Shown piece by piece: positions 17,700-26,876 of a DNA stretch of 64,000 nucleotides (position 1 is its first letter; each line of letters opens with the position of its first letter). This stretch comes from Burkholderiales bacterium (lineage in GTDB: Bacteria > Pseudomonadota > Gammaproteobacteria > Burkholderiales > Nitrosomonadaceae), in NCBI GenBank assembly GCA_024235755.1, contig JACKLV010000007.1, positions 62,001 through 126,000 of the forward strand, given 5' to 3'. Below the pieces are notes generated by a model. That model was given only the letters and a program-made list of their open reading frames with translations, was not told the DNA's origin and did not search any database. Position numbers and translations under genes: made by a program.

Positions 17700-20498
17700 G
17701 TGAGCGCGATCAGTCACCGTAAAAACTGTACCTTGCATCAGGGTGTAACCGCCAGGTGCTGCATTGTTTTATTGCTGATTGCGAATATCTCAGCTTGCAT
17801 ATCATTCAATAATTTTATCGACGCCAAGCACTTTGATCGAACCGAGAGTGAGCGCCATGCAGGTTTTGCGGCGTACCAAAAACAAGACTACCCAGCGGCG
17901 CTGAAACATTACCAGAACGCCCTGGTGTATTTACCGGCCGACAATGGTGACGCCCTACGCGCAGATCTTTACTATAAGCTTGGGCGCACTTATCTTGGAA
18001 TGCAAGACAACCCTGCCGCCATAGAAAGCTTCGAACGGGCTCTGGTGCTGCAAAATAACGGCAGCAGCCATGACCGGGCAATCTTGCACAATATGCTGGG
18101 ACTGACCTATCAGAAAACCGGCAACATTAAAAAGTCCCGGGCACATTTAAATCAGGCGATTGAACTTAGAATCATCAATCATGACGAACTGGGCGAAGCT
18201 CGCACACTGGGCAACCTGGCCGCCACCTATCTTGCTCAGGGACGCTATATCAAAGCCGTTGAGCACTATCATCGGGCACAACAGCTATTTGCAAAAACAG
18301 CACATGCGACCCCAAATGATTTAGGAAACATTCAAACCAATCTGGGTTCGGTATACGCCGAAATGGGACAATATGACAAAGCGCTGACTCACCAGCATCA
18401 GGCCATGACTATTTATCAGCAGGCCGGGAATACTGCGGGTATAGCGTCTTCCTATCACAATATCGGTTATATTGAATCAGAGCAGCAAAATTATGCCGTC
18501 GCTCTTGATGCTTTCAAGCAGGCGATTGCATTACGTGAAAAAATACATGATCGTTTCGGCGCAGCCGAAACTCGTAACAACTTGGGTATGCTGCTCAGTG
18601 AAATGGGACGGCAAGAAGACGCGCTAAATATATTGTTTCAGGCTCTGCCTGTTCTGGAAGAATTAAATACCCGCATACAAATTGCAGCAACCTATGACAG
18701 TATCGGCAACGTCTATGCACGCAAGCAAAGACACACGCCAGCACTGGAGTTTTTTCAGAAAGCGCTGTTAATTTGGCATGAAACCGGTGACCGCGAAAGC
18801 GAAAGAATCACCCTGGCCAACATGGGTGATTCTTTCGCATTGTCCGGACAGAATACTTTGGCCATTGTTTTTTACAAGCTCGCTGTCAATATCAGCGAAG
18901 CCATACGTGAAGAACTCCAAGTACTGCCACAACAAGAGCAAAAAGCGTACTTAAACCGCGTACAGGGTTTTTACCGCAAGTTGGCTGATTTATTGCTCCA
19001 GCAGGATAGAGTCATTGAAGCCCAGCAGATTCTGGATTTATTAAAAATTCAGGAAGCAGCGAACTTCTTAGGGCCTGTTCGCGGCAACACCAGTACAGCT
19101 ACAGGTATCGCCATGCTATCGCCTGAACAACAAATCCAGAAACAATATGCACTGTTACTGGAGCAATCCATCCGTGTCGGAAAGGAGCTGGCCGAATTAA
19201 ACAACATCGATAGAAGCAACCGGACAGCTGCACAAAACGAAAAACTACTTCAGCTTATTAAGCAGGAGCAGCAACTGCAAAGAGGATTTGTCAGCTTTAT
19301 TGAAAGTAATGAAATTAGAGATCTGGTCGATCAACTCAGCAGGGATGTCCGCACGCAAATGCCTGCGCTGGAGCAACTGCGGCCATTGCGTGACAATTTA
19401 AAACGATTGGGGGAACAGGTTGTTTTACTTTATCCCTTGATCATGGAAGACCGGCTTGAACTGGTTCTGGTCACAGGCTTCACCCCACCTTTGCACATGG
19501 CGGTTCCCATCGACCACCATGACCTGAACCAAACGGTATTGAATTTCCGAACGGCTTTGATCGAACGGCAGGACACGGTACAGCACTTCGCTCAAAAATT
19601 ATACCAGTGGCTCATCAAACCGGTTGAACATTTATTAAAAGAGGTTAATGCGGGCACCATTTTGTATGCACCGGATGGGGTATTGCGATACATCCCTTTA
19701 GCAGCCTTGCATGACGGACAACAATGGCTGATACAACGGTACCAGATTAACAATATTACCGCATTTTCCCTCACCGACCTGGATACCCGTCCGGTAAAAG
19801 AAGCAAAACTACTGGCTGCTGCTTTTACTACTGGGAACTATACGTTCACCATCGGAAACCAGGCGTTTGACTTCAAAGGACTGCAATATGCCGGTGAGGA
19901 AGTGAATAATTTAGCTGAAATATATCCAGATACGATTAAACTTCTGGATAAAAATTTCAATCCGGATGCTGTGATTACAGAAATCAATCATTTCAACATC
20001 ATTCACTTTGCAACACATGCTGCACTGGTACCCGGAAAAGCCTATGAATCGTTTATTCTGTTCGGCAATGGCGATAGAGTGACCGTTGACCAGGTCAAAT
20101 ACGAATGGAGCCTGACTAATGTCGATTTAATTGTATTGAGTGCCTGTGAAACTGCCCTGGGTGCTGTTTTTGGCCAGGGTGAAGAAATTTTGGGGCTGGG
20201 TTTTTTAATGGAAAGTGCCGGCGCAAAAACCACGCTGGCCTCTTTATGGTCAGTCGATGATCGCGGCACGCAACTGCTTATGAACGAATTCTACAAAGCA
20301 CTCAGGCAACCCGGTACCACAAAAACTGCTGCACTCCAGAAAGCACAGCTCACTATGCTGTCAGAATCTGCAATATCACCCATTGCGGACTCAGATCGAG
20401 GGGTGCAACGCGAAGTAGATACGGCACCTGAATCGAATCAGCGCACCGCCCATCCCTACTTTTGGGCACCTTTTATTTTAATTGGCAATGGCTTGTAA
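17700..20498 (+). CDS. Second TPR-CHAT domain lipoprotein, putative cysteine protease
   Basis: The 932-residue protein starts at a GTG (17700); an ATG at 17695 opens only a two-codon frame. A signal peptide ends in a lipobox (ISAC, Cys35). TPR units cover about residues 50-420, with helical linkers to about 560, then a CHAT domain. His773 ('IIHFATH') and Cys816 ('LSACETA') are present and the end 'HPYFWAPFILIGNGL' matches the first CHAT protein. The two CHAT proteins share layout but diverge through most of their length, pointing to an old duplication or separate acquisition. Its start lies five bases after the CFI-box gene stop, at the end of the FecR-caspase-CFI-CHAT run. Confidence 0.88.
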   Translation: MSAISHRKNCTLHQGVTARCCIVLLLIANISACISFNNFIDAKHFDRTESERHAGFAAYQKQDYPAALKHYQNALVYLPADNGDALRADLYYKLGRTYLGMQDNPAAIESFERALVLQNNGSSHDRAILHNMLGLTYQKTGNIKKSRAHLNQAIELRIINHDELGEARTLGNLAATYLAQGRYIKAVEHYHRAQQLFAKTAHATPNDLGNIQTNLGSVYAEMGQYDKALTHQHQAMTIYQQAGNTAGIASSYHNIGYIESEQQNYAVALDAFKQAIALREKIHDRFGAAETRNNLGMLLSEMGRQEDALNILFQALPVLEELNTRIQIAATYDSIGNVYARKQRHTPALEFFQKALLIWHETGDRESERITLANMGDSFALSGQNTLAIVFYKLAVNISEAIREELQVLPQQEQKAYLNRVQGFYRKLADLLLQQDRVIEAQQILDLLKIQEAANFLGPVRGNTSTATGIAMLSPEQQIQKQYALLLEQSIRVGKELAELNNIDRSNRTAAQNEKLLQLIKQEQQLQRGFVSFIESNEIRDLVDQLSRDVRTQMPALEQLRPLRDNLKRLGEQVVLLYPLIMEDRLELVLVTGFTPPLHMAVPIDHHDLNQTVLNFRTALIERQDTVQHFAQKLYQWLIKPVEHLLKEVNAGTILYAPDGVLRYIPLAALHDGQQWLIQRYQINNITAFSLTDLDTRPVKEAKLLAAAFTTGNYTFTIGNQAFDFKGLQYAGEEVNNLAEIYPDTIKLLDKNFNPDAVITEINHFNIIHFATHAALVPGKAYESFILFGNGDRVTVDQVKYEWSLTNVDLIVLSACETALGAVFGQGEEILGLGFLMESAGAKTTLASLWSVDDRGTQLLMNEFYKALRQPGTTKTAALQKAQLTMLSESAISPIADSDRGVQREVDTAPESNQRTAHPYFWAPFILIGNGL

Positions 20499-20731
20499 AT
20501 GAATTAAACAATGTTATTACAAGCATACCGACACTTTTTCAAAGTCTGGCAATTTTGCATCATCAGTGATAGCCTCGACAAGTTTATAAGACTCTATACC
20601 CTGTATGCAGTATTATTTCTGGTAAAGGGTAATTGAGATTACAAGGATTGAGCACTGCACGAAACTCAGCAACATAGCGTAAGGTAACTTTTGGAAAGGT
20701 TTTTCGATCTTATCAATTTAAAGGAGAAAAA

Positions 20732-21430
20732 ATGTATAAAGCTATCACGTTGATTATTCTCAGTACTACGCTAGTTATACAATTATCAGGTTGCGCCCAA
20801 TTACAGCAGCAACCCGTCGAACAGATATCAGATGCTTTGACGCCCGGGATTTTTTTAGATGAAACGCGCGCCTTGATCCCTGAAGGCGTCGAGTTAAGAG
20901 AAGTATATCCACCCGGAATAGAATTAACCAAGGTATCCGAGGGTTTCCGTAGCAAACTTTATAATGATGCGGCCGGTTTCTGCACCATTGGATATGGGCA
21001 TCTGATAAAAAAAGCGCGCTGCGACGGTACGGAAAAACCAGAATTCAAATCCGGCATTACTGAGCAACAAGGCGAAACGCTTTTAATTGAAGACATGGAT
21101 TGGGCCAAGTACTCAGTAATGCAAGCCGTATCTGTCGAGCTGACTGAAGGCCAGTATGCCGCACTAGTAGATTTTGTTTTTAATGTTGGCAGCGGCAATT
21201 TCAACAAGTCCACGCTGCTCAAAAAGGTAAATGCACGACAACATGCAGAAGTGCCTGCACAATTCAGGCGTTGGATCCGCGCCGGCGGCAAAGTATGGCA
21301 AGGACTCGTGACCCGTCGGGAACGCGAAATTGATTTATATCTGGAAGGCACGGCTATTCCGCGCCTATTGCCACAAGCAGGTGAAGAATTGCCGGACATC
21401 GATATTCGCAAAGGCGAGTCGAGCAATTAG
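20732..21430 (+). CDS. Lipoprotein lysozyme, glycoside hydrolase family 24
   Basis: A 232-residue protein with AAGGAG at the right distance, a signal peptide and a lipobox-like LSGC (Cys21). The T4-type lysozyme domain covers about 65-210. Glu70, Asp79 and Thr85 keep the E-x8-D-x5-T spacing of the T4 catalytic triad, followed by 'IGYGHL'. 'FVFNVGSGNF' and 'WIRAGGKVWQGLVTRREREIDLY' are also typical. It should cleave the glycan of peptidoglycan from the envelope side. As a lipoprotein it differs from cytoplasmic endolysins. It is next to a holin-like gene and downstream of the CHAT/caspase block; a role in opening the wall for the injection system is inference. Confidence 0.85.
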   Translation: MYKAITLIILSTTLVIQLSGCAQLQQQPVEQISDALTPGIFLDETRALIPEGVELREVYPPGIELTKVSEGFRSKLYNDAAGFCTIGYGHLIKKARCDGTEKPEFKSGITEQQGETLLIEDMDWAKYSVMQAVSVELTEGQYAALVDFVFNVGSGNFNKSTLLKKVNARQHAEVPAQFRRWIRAGGKVWQGLVTRREREIDLYLEGTAIPRLLPQAGEELPDIDIRKGESSN

Positions 21431-21471
21431 CTTGTATATTTTCGTATAACCCTATATAAAATTTAATCTTA

Positions 21472-21855
21472 ATGAGCGACAACATGGATAATTTTATAAG
21501 TTCCAAATCAATGATCACCCCCGGTATTGCCGGTAGTGCGACAACCATGATCACGGGGACATTGGTAACGACATTCGGATTTCCCGGTGCCGTTACCGCG
21601 CTGGCAATCAGCTTTGTATTCGGTTTAATGGCTCTCGCCGATAAATCAATTACAATTTATTATAAATTTATTTTCTATATCATAAATTCAGTCACTATTT
21701 TCTCGGTCGCGGTCGGCCTTAATCAGGCTGGCATGGCGATTATAGAGCGCGACAAACAGGCGACAGTACAAGAAAGAGCCTTGGGTCCGGCCGAAGAAAA
21801 GAATCACGAAGGCATGCCGACGGAAGCAGGGCCATTTTTTCAGGAATGGTTTTGA
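21472..21855 (+). CDS. Small holin-like membrane protein
   Basis: A 127-residue protein with two or three membrane helices (about 18-38, 42-60 and 66-90) and a charged C-terminal tail rich in Glu and Lys. The size and the position 41 bases after a lysozyme gene resemble a phage holin-endolysin pair, but no holin family motif is recognisable and the lysozyme already carries its own export signal. An alternative ATG at 21484 is possible; neither start has a strong ribosome site. Holin function is a hypothesis only. Confidence 0.5.
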   Translation: MSDNMDNFISSKSMITPGIAGSATTMITGTLVTTFGFPGAVTALAISFVFGLMALADKSITIYYKFIFYIINSVTIFSVAVGLNQAGMAIIERDKQATVQERALGPAEEKNHEGMPTEAGPFFQEWF

Positions 21856-21920
21856 CCAAAAAACATGGCGACATTTACAGGTGTCACTATAATTAATAGT
21901 GGATTTGCTATTGGGGACTT

Positions 21921-23048
21921 ATGAAAATTGATGAGCTCGAGCGGTGGACATTTCTGCTCACTTTAACACTTGTTTCCTGTCTGTTCTTATACCTGCTCAA
22001 GCCGTTCTTCGCTCCGATTCTGTGGGCCTGTATCATTGCAATCCTGTTTCATCCCATGCAGGTCTGGCTGGAAGAAAAGTGGGGTGAGCGCCCCAATATG
22101 ACTGCTCTGATCACATTGACCGTCTGCGTATTCCTGGTTGTCATTCCTGTATTGCTGTTGATGACTTCATTCCTGCAACAGGGGATTGCACTGTATCAGC
22201 GCATTGGTGCCGGTGAAATCCAACCGGCGCAATACATCGACAGAATCCGTCAGGCGTTTCCGATAGTCCAGGATTTTCTGGAACGCATCGGCGTGGATAT
22301 CGCTTCGCTGCGCGAAAATGCAACCAAAGCCGCATTGGCTACCGGTAGCTTTCTGACACAGAATGCCGTGGCCGTGGGTGTGGGCACATTTAATTTTCTG
22401 TTGAAGCTTGCTTTGATGCTCTATATCGCTTTTTTCCTGCTACGTGATGGCCGTACGTTGATTGAAAAACTAGTTTACGTCATTCCACTCGGTGACGAAC
22501 GCGAGCGGCTCTTGTTTCGAAATGTTGCCGCCGTTGCCCGAGCAACGGTCAAAGGCAATCTGGTGGTGGCGATGGTACAGGGCGCACTGGGCGGCATCAT
22601 TTTCTGGGTTCTGGATATTCCTGCACCGCTGCTTTGGGGTGTAGTTATGGCGGTTTTGTCTTTGATTCCGGCTGTCGGCGCCAGTCTGATCTGGCTACCT
22701 GCAGCAGTTTATTTGTACGCAGACGGACAATGGGTTGCTGCATCAATACTGATTGCCTATGGTATTTTAATCATCGGTCTGGCTGACAATGTTCTGCGCC
22801 CTATCCTGGTCGGTCGCGATACCAAGCTGCCTGACTGGATGGTGTTATTATCAACACTCGGCGGAATCGGATTATTTGGTATTAACGGCTTTGTAGTTGG
22901 GCCGTTGATTGCTGTCCTGTTCATCGCCTTCTGGCAGATTTTTGGAAAGGATTATAATAGCAATGTTACAGACAATGGTTCGGATCAACCAGAAATCGAA
23001 TCAAATACAGATCATCAACTTAACAACAAGAAACCGGACAAATCATAG
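21921..23048 (+). CDS. AI-2E family transporter (PerM/TqsA-like)
   Basis: A 375-residue integral membrane protein with the family's layout: three N-terminal helices, a soluble region with 'YIDRIRQAFPIVQDFLERIG', then a helix with 'FFLLRDG' and four further helices including 'LLWGVVMAVLSLIPAVGASLIWLP' in part. 'DNVLRPILVG' near residue 290 is a signature of this family. Members have been linked to autoinducer-2 export, permease or ion antiport functions, so the substrate cannot be named. GGGG before the ATG is a good ribosome site. It is followed by a DUF4112 gene on the same strand and begins the ordinary chromosomal part of the window. Confidence 0.85.
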   Translation: MKIDELERWTFLLTLTLVSCLFLYLLKPFFAPILWACIIAILFHPMQVWLEEKWGERPNMTALITLTVCVFLVVIPVLLLMTSFLQQGIALYQRIGAGEIQPAQYIDRIRQAFPIVQDFLERIGVDIASLRENATKAALATGSFLTQNAVAVGVGTFNFLLKLALMLYIAFFLLRDGRTLIEKLVYVIPLGDERERLLFRNVAAVARATVKGNLVVAMVQGALGGIIFWVLDIPAPLLWGVVMAVLSLIPAVGASLIWLPAAVYLYADGQWVAASILIAYGILIIGLADNVLRPILVGRDTKLPDWMVLLSTLGGIGLFGINGFVVGPLIAVLFIAFWQIFGKDYNSNVTDNGSDQPEIESNTDHQLNNKKPDKS

Positions 23049-23093
23049 CTGATTCTATTCAGTTCAGTTTTGTTTTATTACCAACCATGTTCT

Positions 23094-23570
23094 ATGAACA
23101 AAACAGATAGAAGTTATTCGAAGGAAAAATTGAACCGGTTGGCCTGGTTGCTAGATAATTCAATTCGTATACCTGGTACAGATATCCGATTTGGCCTTGA
23201 TGGATTAGTTGGACTTATTCCTGGATTGGGTGATGCCATCGGCGCCGTGATTTCAACACATATCCTAAACCAGGCAGCGCAGTTGGGCGCACCAAAATCG
23301 CTGCTCATAAGGATGGGATTCAATATCGGGCTAGACGCCCTCTTGGGTATTATTCCGATTATCGGTGATTTGACCGATTTTGTATTCAAAGCAAATCATC
23401 GCAACGTGCAATTACTGAACGCTTATCTGGAAAAACCCGGAAAGGCCACTCTGCACAGCCGATTGTTTATTGGCAGTATGGGGTTTTTGCTACTGGGTAC
23501 AGTGTTGCTAATCGGGTTTTTTGGAATTTTATTAATCCGCTGGCTTAGGCTGTCAGTTCAAGGCGGATAG
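23094..23570 (+). CDS. DUF4112 domain protein
   Basis: About 158 residues from the ATG at 23094; an in-frame TTG at 23070 would add eight residues. The block 'LAWLLDNSIRIPGTDIRFGL', 'LVGLIPGLGDAIGAVIS' and 'ALLGIIPIIGDLTDFVFKAN' matches DUF4112, with two glycine/proline membrane-associated hairpins. A clear membrane helix lies near the C-terminus ('GFLLLGTVLLIGFFGILLI'). The function of the family is unknown. It is co-directional with the AI-2E transporter. Confidence 0.8.
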   Translation: MNKTDRSYSKEKLNRLAWLLDNSIRIPGTDIRFGLDGLVGLIPGLGDAIGAVISTHILNQAAQLGAPKSLLIRMGFNIGLDALLGIIPIIGDLTDFVFKANHRNVQLLNAYLEKPGKATLHSRLFIGSMGFLLLGTVLLIGFFGILLIRWLRLSVQGG

Positions 23571-23600
23571 TAGTGAACTTTCGTTGCAGCATCCGCACTA

Positions 23601-23780
23601 CTACCCTCTTGGCCCGAACAAAAACCACATAATCAAACCAAACACGGGTAACAAAAGAATCAATACGATCCATAGCACTTTGCTGCCCGTACTGGCAGCA
23701 CTTTGCGCGACCTTCACAATAGCCCAAACATTCAGTATCAGTAATAACAATCCAAAAAAGCCGCCCACTTCAACGCCCAT
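23601..23780 (-). CDS. Small PLDc_N-type two-helix membrane protein
   Basis: A 59-residue gene on the minus strand, with AAAGGAG upstream of its ATG at 23780. It encodes two membrane helices ('FFGLLLLILNVWAIVKVAQS' and 'VLWIVLILLLPVFGLIMWF') ending in 'LFGPRG'. The Asn-x-Trp in helix one and the 'P.[FV]G.I.W...GPR' ending fit the phospholipase D N-terminal (PLDc_N) membrane module, found alone as a small protein in many bacteria. It is convergent with the DUF4112 gene. It falls below common length cut-offs and is easily missed. Confidence 0.78.
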   Translation of the reverse strand: MGVEVGGFFGLLLLILNVWAIVKVAQSAASTGSKVLWIVLILLLPVFGLIMWFLFGPRG

Positions 23781-24362
23781 TGGTTTCTCCTTTAAAAAAA
23801 AGACTCAAATTGTAGCTGCTAATCAATCATGATACCCCAATTTAAACGTTTAGCCATGAATTGAAGCATTTTGCACGAATGTCTAAATCAGTTATTCGGC
23901 GCAGAAACTTGGTGGATGAAGCTGCTATATTCCTCCAAAGCAGGACTGCTCTCGGTCTGGCGCAAACTTTCGTGCAGCCAACTTTAATGATACCTGGATT
24001 TTGAATATCAATATGTCACATTGTAATTTAACACGTGCAAGATGCAATGGTATTTCAGCAACGCTAATCGATTTTAGTGCGTCAAATTTCTATGACGCTC
24101 AAATATACTTGATTTTCCACTTAGCTTCAGAGATTAGTCATGAATCTGGACCCTTTTATCAATTCCTGAACCTATGACTGAAAACAGTCTATTCCATCAG
24201 AAACGCACTATTTATCTCTCTTATCATTTAAGGCCTTGAGGCGTAATACCGTAAAATAACAAAAAATATTAACTAGAAGATTAACTAAATTTATACATAA
24301 AAAAACGATTCAAAGCGGATATGAGCAAACTGTATAAATAGCTTTATACGGCAGAGAAGAAA
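23781..24362. other. Long gene-free region before the GGDEF-EAL gene
   Basis: About 580 bases, AT-rich, with no credible gene on either strand. It must hold the promoter of the PLDc_N-like gene (minus) and of the GGDEF-EAL gene (plus). The only structured element noted is the dyad at 24332-24349. Confidence 0.5.
24332..24349 (+). promoter_or_regulatory. Inverted repeat just upstream of GGDEF-EAL gene
   Basis: GTATAAA and TTTATAC are a perfect 7-base inverted repeat around TAGC, ending 13 bases before the TTG start. It could be an operator or a leader hairpin near the ribosome site. Confidence 0.35.
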
Positions 24363-26810
24363 TTGAGCAAACAAAGTTTTCAAAACAAACAAAATCACCA
24401 AGTGATATTTAATGCAATCGTTGAGTCCTCTAACGATGCAATTATAACTAAAACCTTAAGTGGTGAAATAACCAGCTGGAACAAATCCGCTGAATGTATT
24501 TTTGGTTATTCTATGCAAGAAGCGATCGGTCAACCGATCACAATGCTTATTCCACCGGATCGTAATGACGAAGAACTGCACATTATTGACCGTATAGGCC
24601 GCGGAGAAAAGATTGATCATTTTGAGACTATACGTATCAGAAGAGACGGAAAACGAATAGTAATTTCTGCCACGATATCACCGCTTAAAGACGAATCAGG
24701 CAAGATTATCGGCGCTTCTAAAATTGCAAGAGATATTTCGCATACCAAAAAAATTGAAGAACACCCGATGTCGGCCGTCTACTTGCGAGCGATCGGTCAA
24801 CTTGCTTTAGTCTCAATTACTGACCGCCATGGCAACATCACTATGGCAAACCAGAAATTTTGTGAAGTAAGTGGTTTCAGTATTGAAGAATTGATAGGCC
24901 GCAATCACAGAGTACTGCGTTCCGGCGAACACCCAAAATCTTTCTGGGTTGAAATGTGGGCCACTGTAGCCAAAGGCTGTACTTGGCATCGGGAAGTTTG
25001 CAACCGCACCAAAAAGGGCGAACTCTATTGGGTCGATTCAACCATCGTGCCCATTAAAAACGCAGATGAAGAAATAGATGGCTATTTATCAGTACGCGTG
25101 GATATTACCGAACGTAAAAACCAAGAAACCGCACTGCGCATGCGCTTGAAAGAAAGCAAATGCCTATACACAATTCGTCGTCAAATGCTGCCGCAAACTG
25201 GAATTAAGCGTATTTGTCGCCTGATTATTAAAGAATTGATGAACGCGATGCAGTACCCGGAAATCACTGCTATTAAAATCGAGATCGGCAGCAACCTGTA
25301 TACATCTGCCAACTATACCAATACGCTTACAAATGCGTTGTGTTCGGATATTGTGGTTGATAACAACACAAAATGTGGAGAACTGCAAGTTTATTACAGC
25401 CAGGACAAACCTTTTTTACTACCCGATGAACAAAACTTAATCAATTGTATTACAGAGGATTTAGGCAAATGGCTAGGGCGCAAGCGCGCCGAAGAGCGTA
25501 TCAATTATTTAGCGACTCACGATGCATTGACAAGCCTGCCAAACCGCAATTTACTTCAGGAGCGCATCGCACGCTTAATGACTAGAAACTACAGAAACAG
25601 TCAGCAAGCAGCAATTTTATTTATTGATTTGGATTACTTTAAGGTAGTTAACGACTCATTTGGTCACGATATCGGCGATCTTTTGTTAAAGCAGGTTTCA
25701 AAAAGACTTTTGTCGTGTGTGCGTAGAGAAGATACTGTAGCGCGCCAGGGTGGCGATGAATTTATTATATTGCTGGAAAATATAACCAATAAGCCAGATG
25801 CCGGGATTGTGGCGCAAGTGATACTGAAAAAGATAGCACAGCCCTTTTATATTGCCGATAAAGAATTGCGTATCAGTGCCAGTATTGGCATTACCATCTT
25901 TCCGGAAGATGGCGATAACGTCAATACGTTGTTGAAGAACAGCGATATTGCCATGTCATACGCAAAAGCGGATGATCGTAATGGTTATCAGTTTTTTTCT
26001 CCGAAAATGAATCTTCTTATTTCGGAAAAATATTATCTAAAAACAGAGCTCTATAATGCGTTGCAACGCAATGAACTGCAGTTGTTTTATCAACCGGTCA
26101 TCAGTATGCCCGACTGCCGCATAAAAAGTATGGAAGTATTATTACGCTGGCAGCATCATAAACTGGGGTTAATCTCACCGCTTAAATTTATCCCGCTGGC
26201 TGAAGAATCCGGTTTAATCGCTTCAATAGGAGAATGGGTATTAAAAACCGCATGTTCGCAAATTAAAGTCTGGCAAGCAAAAGGCTATCAGGTGCCACAA
26301 TTGGCCATCAATCTCTCTGCCCGTCTGTTTCGCCATAAAACATTGGTAACAGATATTTCACGCGTTTTGAAAGAAACTGACGTGAAAGCGCACTGTCTCG
26401 CGGTAGAAATTACCGAAAGCATGCTTGTCCACAATGTTAACGAAGCAAAAAAAATATTGGACCAGTTAAGCGCGTTAGGATTGAAAATTTTAATGGACGA
26501 TTTCGGAACAGGCTATTCGAGCTTGAGTTACATGAAACATTTTCCAATTAATACGTTAAAGATTGATCAGACATTTGTACAGGACATTACTACTGACCCA
26601 AATGATGCGGCCATTACTGCTGCCATCATTGCGATGGCCCGCAGCTTGAATCTGGAAGTGATCGCGGAAGGCGTAGAAACAAAAGAGCAGGTCGCCATAC
26701 TGACACGGCAAGGCTGCAAACGTTTTCAAGGTTATTATTTTTGTCGACCGTTATCAGTTTTAGAAATCGAAAACAAACTGCCACAAGCACTTCCTGAAGT
26801 TAAATCGTGA
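24363..26810 (+). CDS. PAS-PAS-GGDEF-EAL cyclic di-GMP enzyme
   Basis: The 815-residue protein starts at a TTG (24363) with a weak AGAAG upstream; no nearby ATG would keep the first PAS domain. PAS domains lie at about 15-135 ('AIITKTLSGEITSWNKSAE') and 150-260 ('GNITMANQKFCEVSGFS'). A GAF-like stretch covers about 275-370. GGDEF follows at about 380-540 with an intact 'GGDEF' and the RxxD inhibitory site ('RRED'). The EAL domain (about 555-810) reads 'EVLLRW' in the signature but keeps 'DDFGTGYSS'. Both cyclase and phosphodiesterase activities are possible. No membrane helix is seen, so it should be a cytoplasmic sensor. Confidence 0.92.
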   Translation: MSKQSFQNKQNHQVIFNAIVESSNDAIITKTLSGEITSWNKSAECIFGYSMQEAIGQPITMLIPPDRNDEELHIIDRIGRGEKIDHFETIRIRRDGKRIVISATISPLKDESGKIIGASKIARDISHTKKIEEHPMSAVYLRAIGQLALVSITDRHGNITMANQKFCEVSGFSIEELIGRNHRVLRSGEHPKSFWVEMWATVAKGCTWHREVCNRTKKGELYWVDSTIVPIKNADEEIDGYLSVRVDITERKNQETALRMRLKESKCLYTIRRQMLPQTGIKRICRLIIKELMNAMQYPEITAIKIEIGSNLYTSANYTNTLTNALCSDIVVDNNTKCGELQVYYSQDKPFLLPDEQNLINCITEDLGKWLGRKRAEERINYLATHDALTSLPNRNLLQERIARLMTRNYRNSQQAAILFIDLDYFKVVNDSFGHDIGDLLLKQVSKRLLSCVRREDTVARQGGDEFIILLENITNKPDAGIVAQVILKKIAQPFYIADKELRISASIGITIFPEDGDNVNTLLKNSDIAMSYAKADDRNGYQFFSPKMNLLISEKYYLKTELYNALQRNELQLFYQPVISMPDCRIKSMEVLLRWQHHKLGLISPLKFIPLAEESGLIASIGEWVLKTACSQIKVWQAKGYQVPQLAINLSARLFRHKTLVTDISRVLKETDVKAHCLAVEITESMLVHNVNEAKKILDQLSALGLKILMDDFGTGYSSLSYMKHFPINTLKIDQTFVQDITTDPNDAAITAAIIAMARSLNLEVIAEGVETKEQVAILTRQGCKRFQGYYFCRPLSVLEIENKLPQALPEVKS

Positions 26811-26876
26811 AACTTTACAAACAAATTTGTTAAACTGTCATAAATAATTCCTAACGCTTAAACGAGCTACAATATA

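Noticed and set aside
20510..20635. Short plus-strand frame of about 39 codons after the second CHAT gene
   Set aside because: It has no ribosome site, no domain and no clear hydrophobic pattern.
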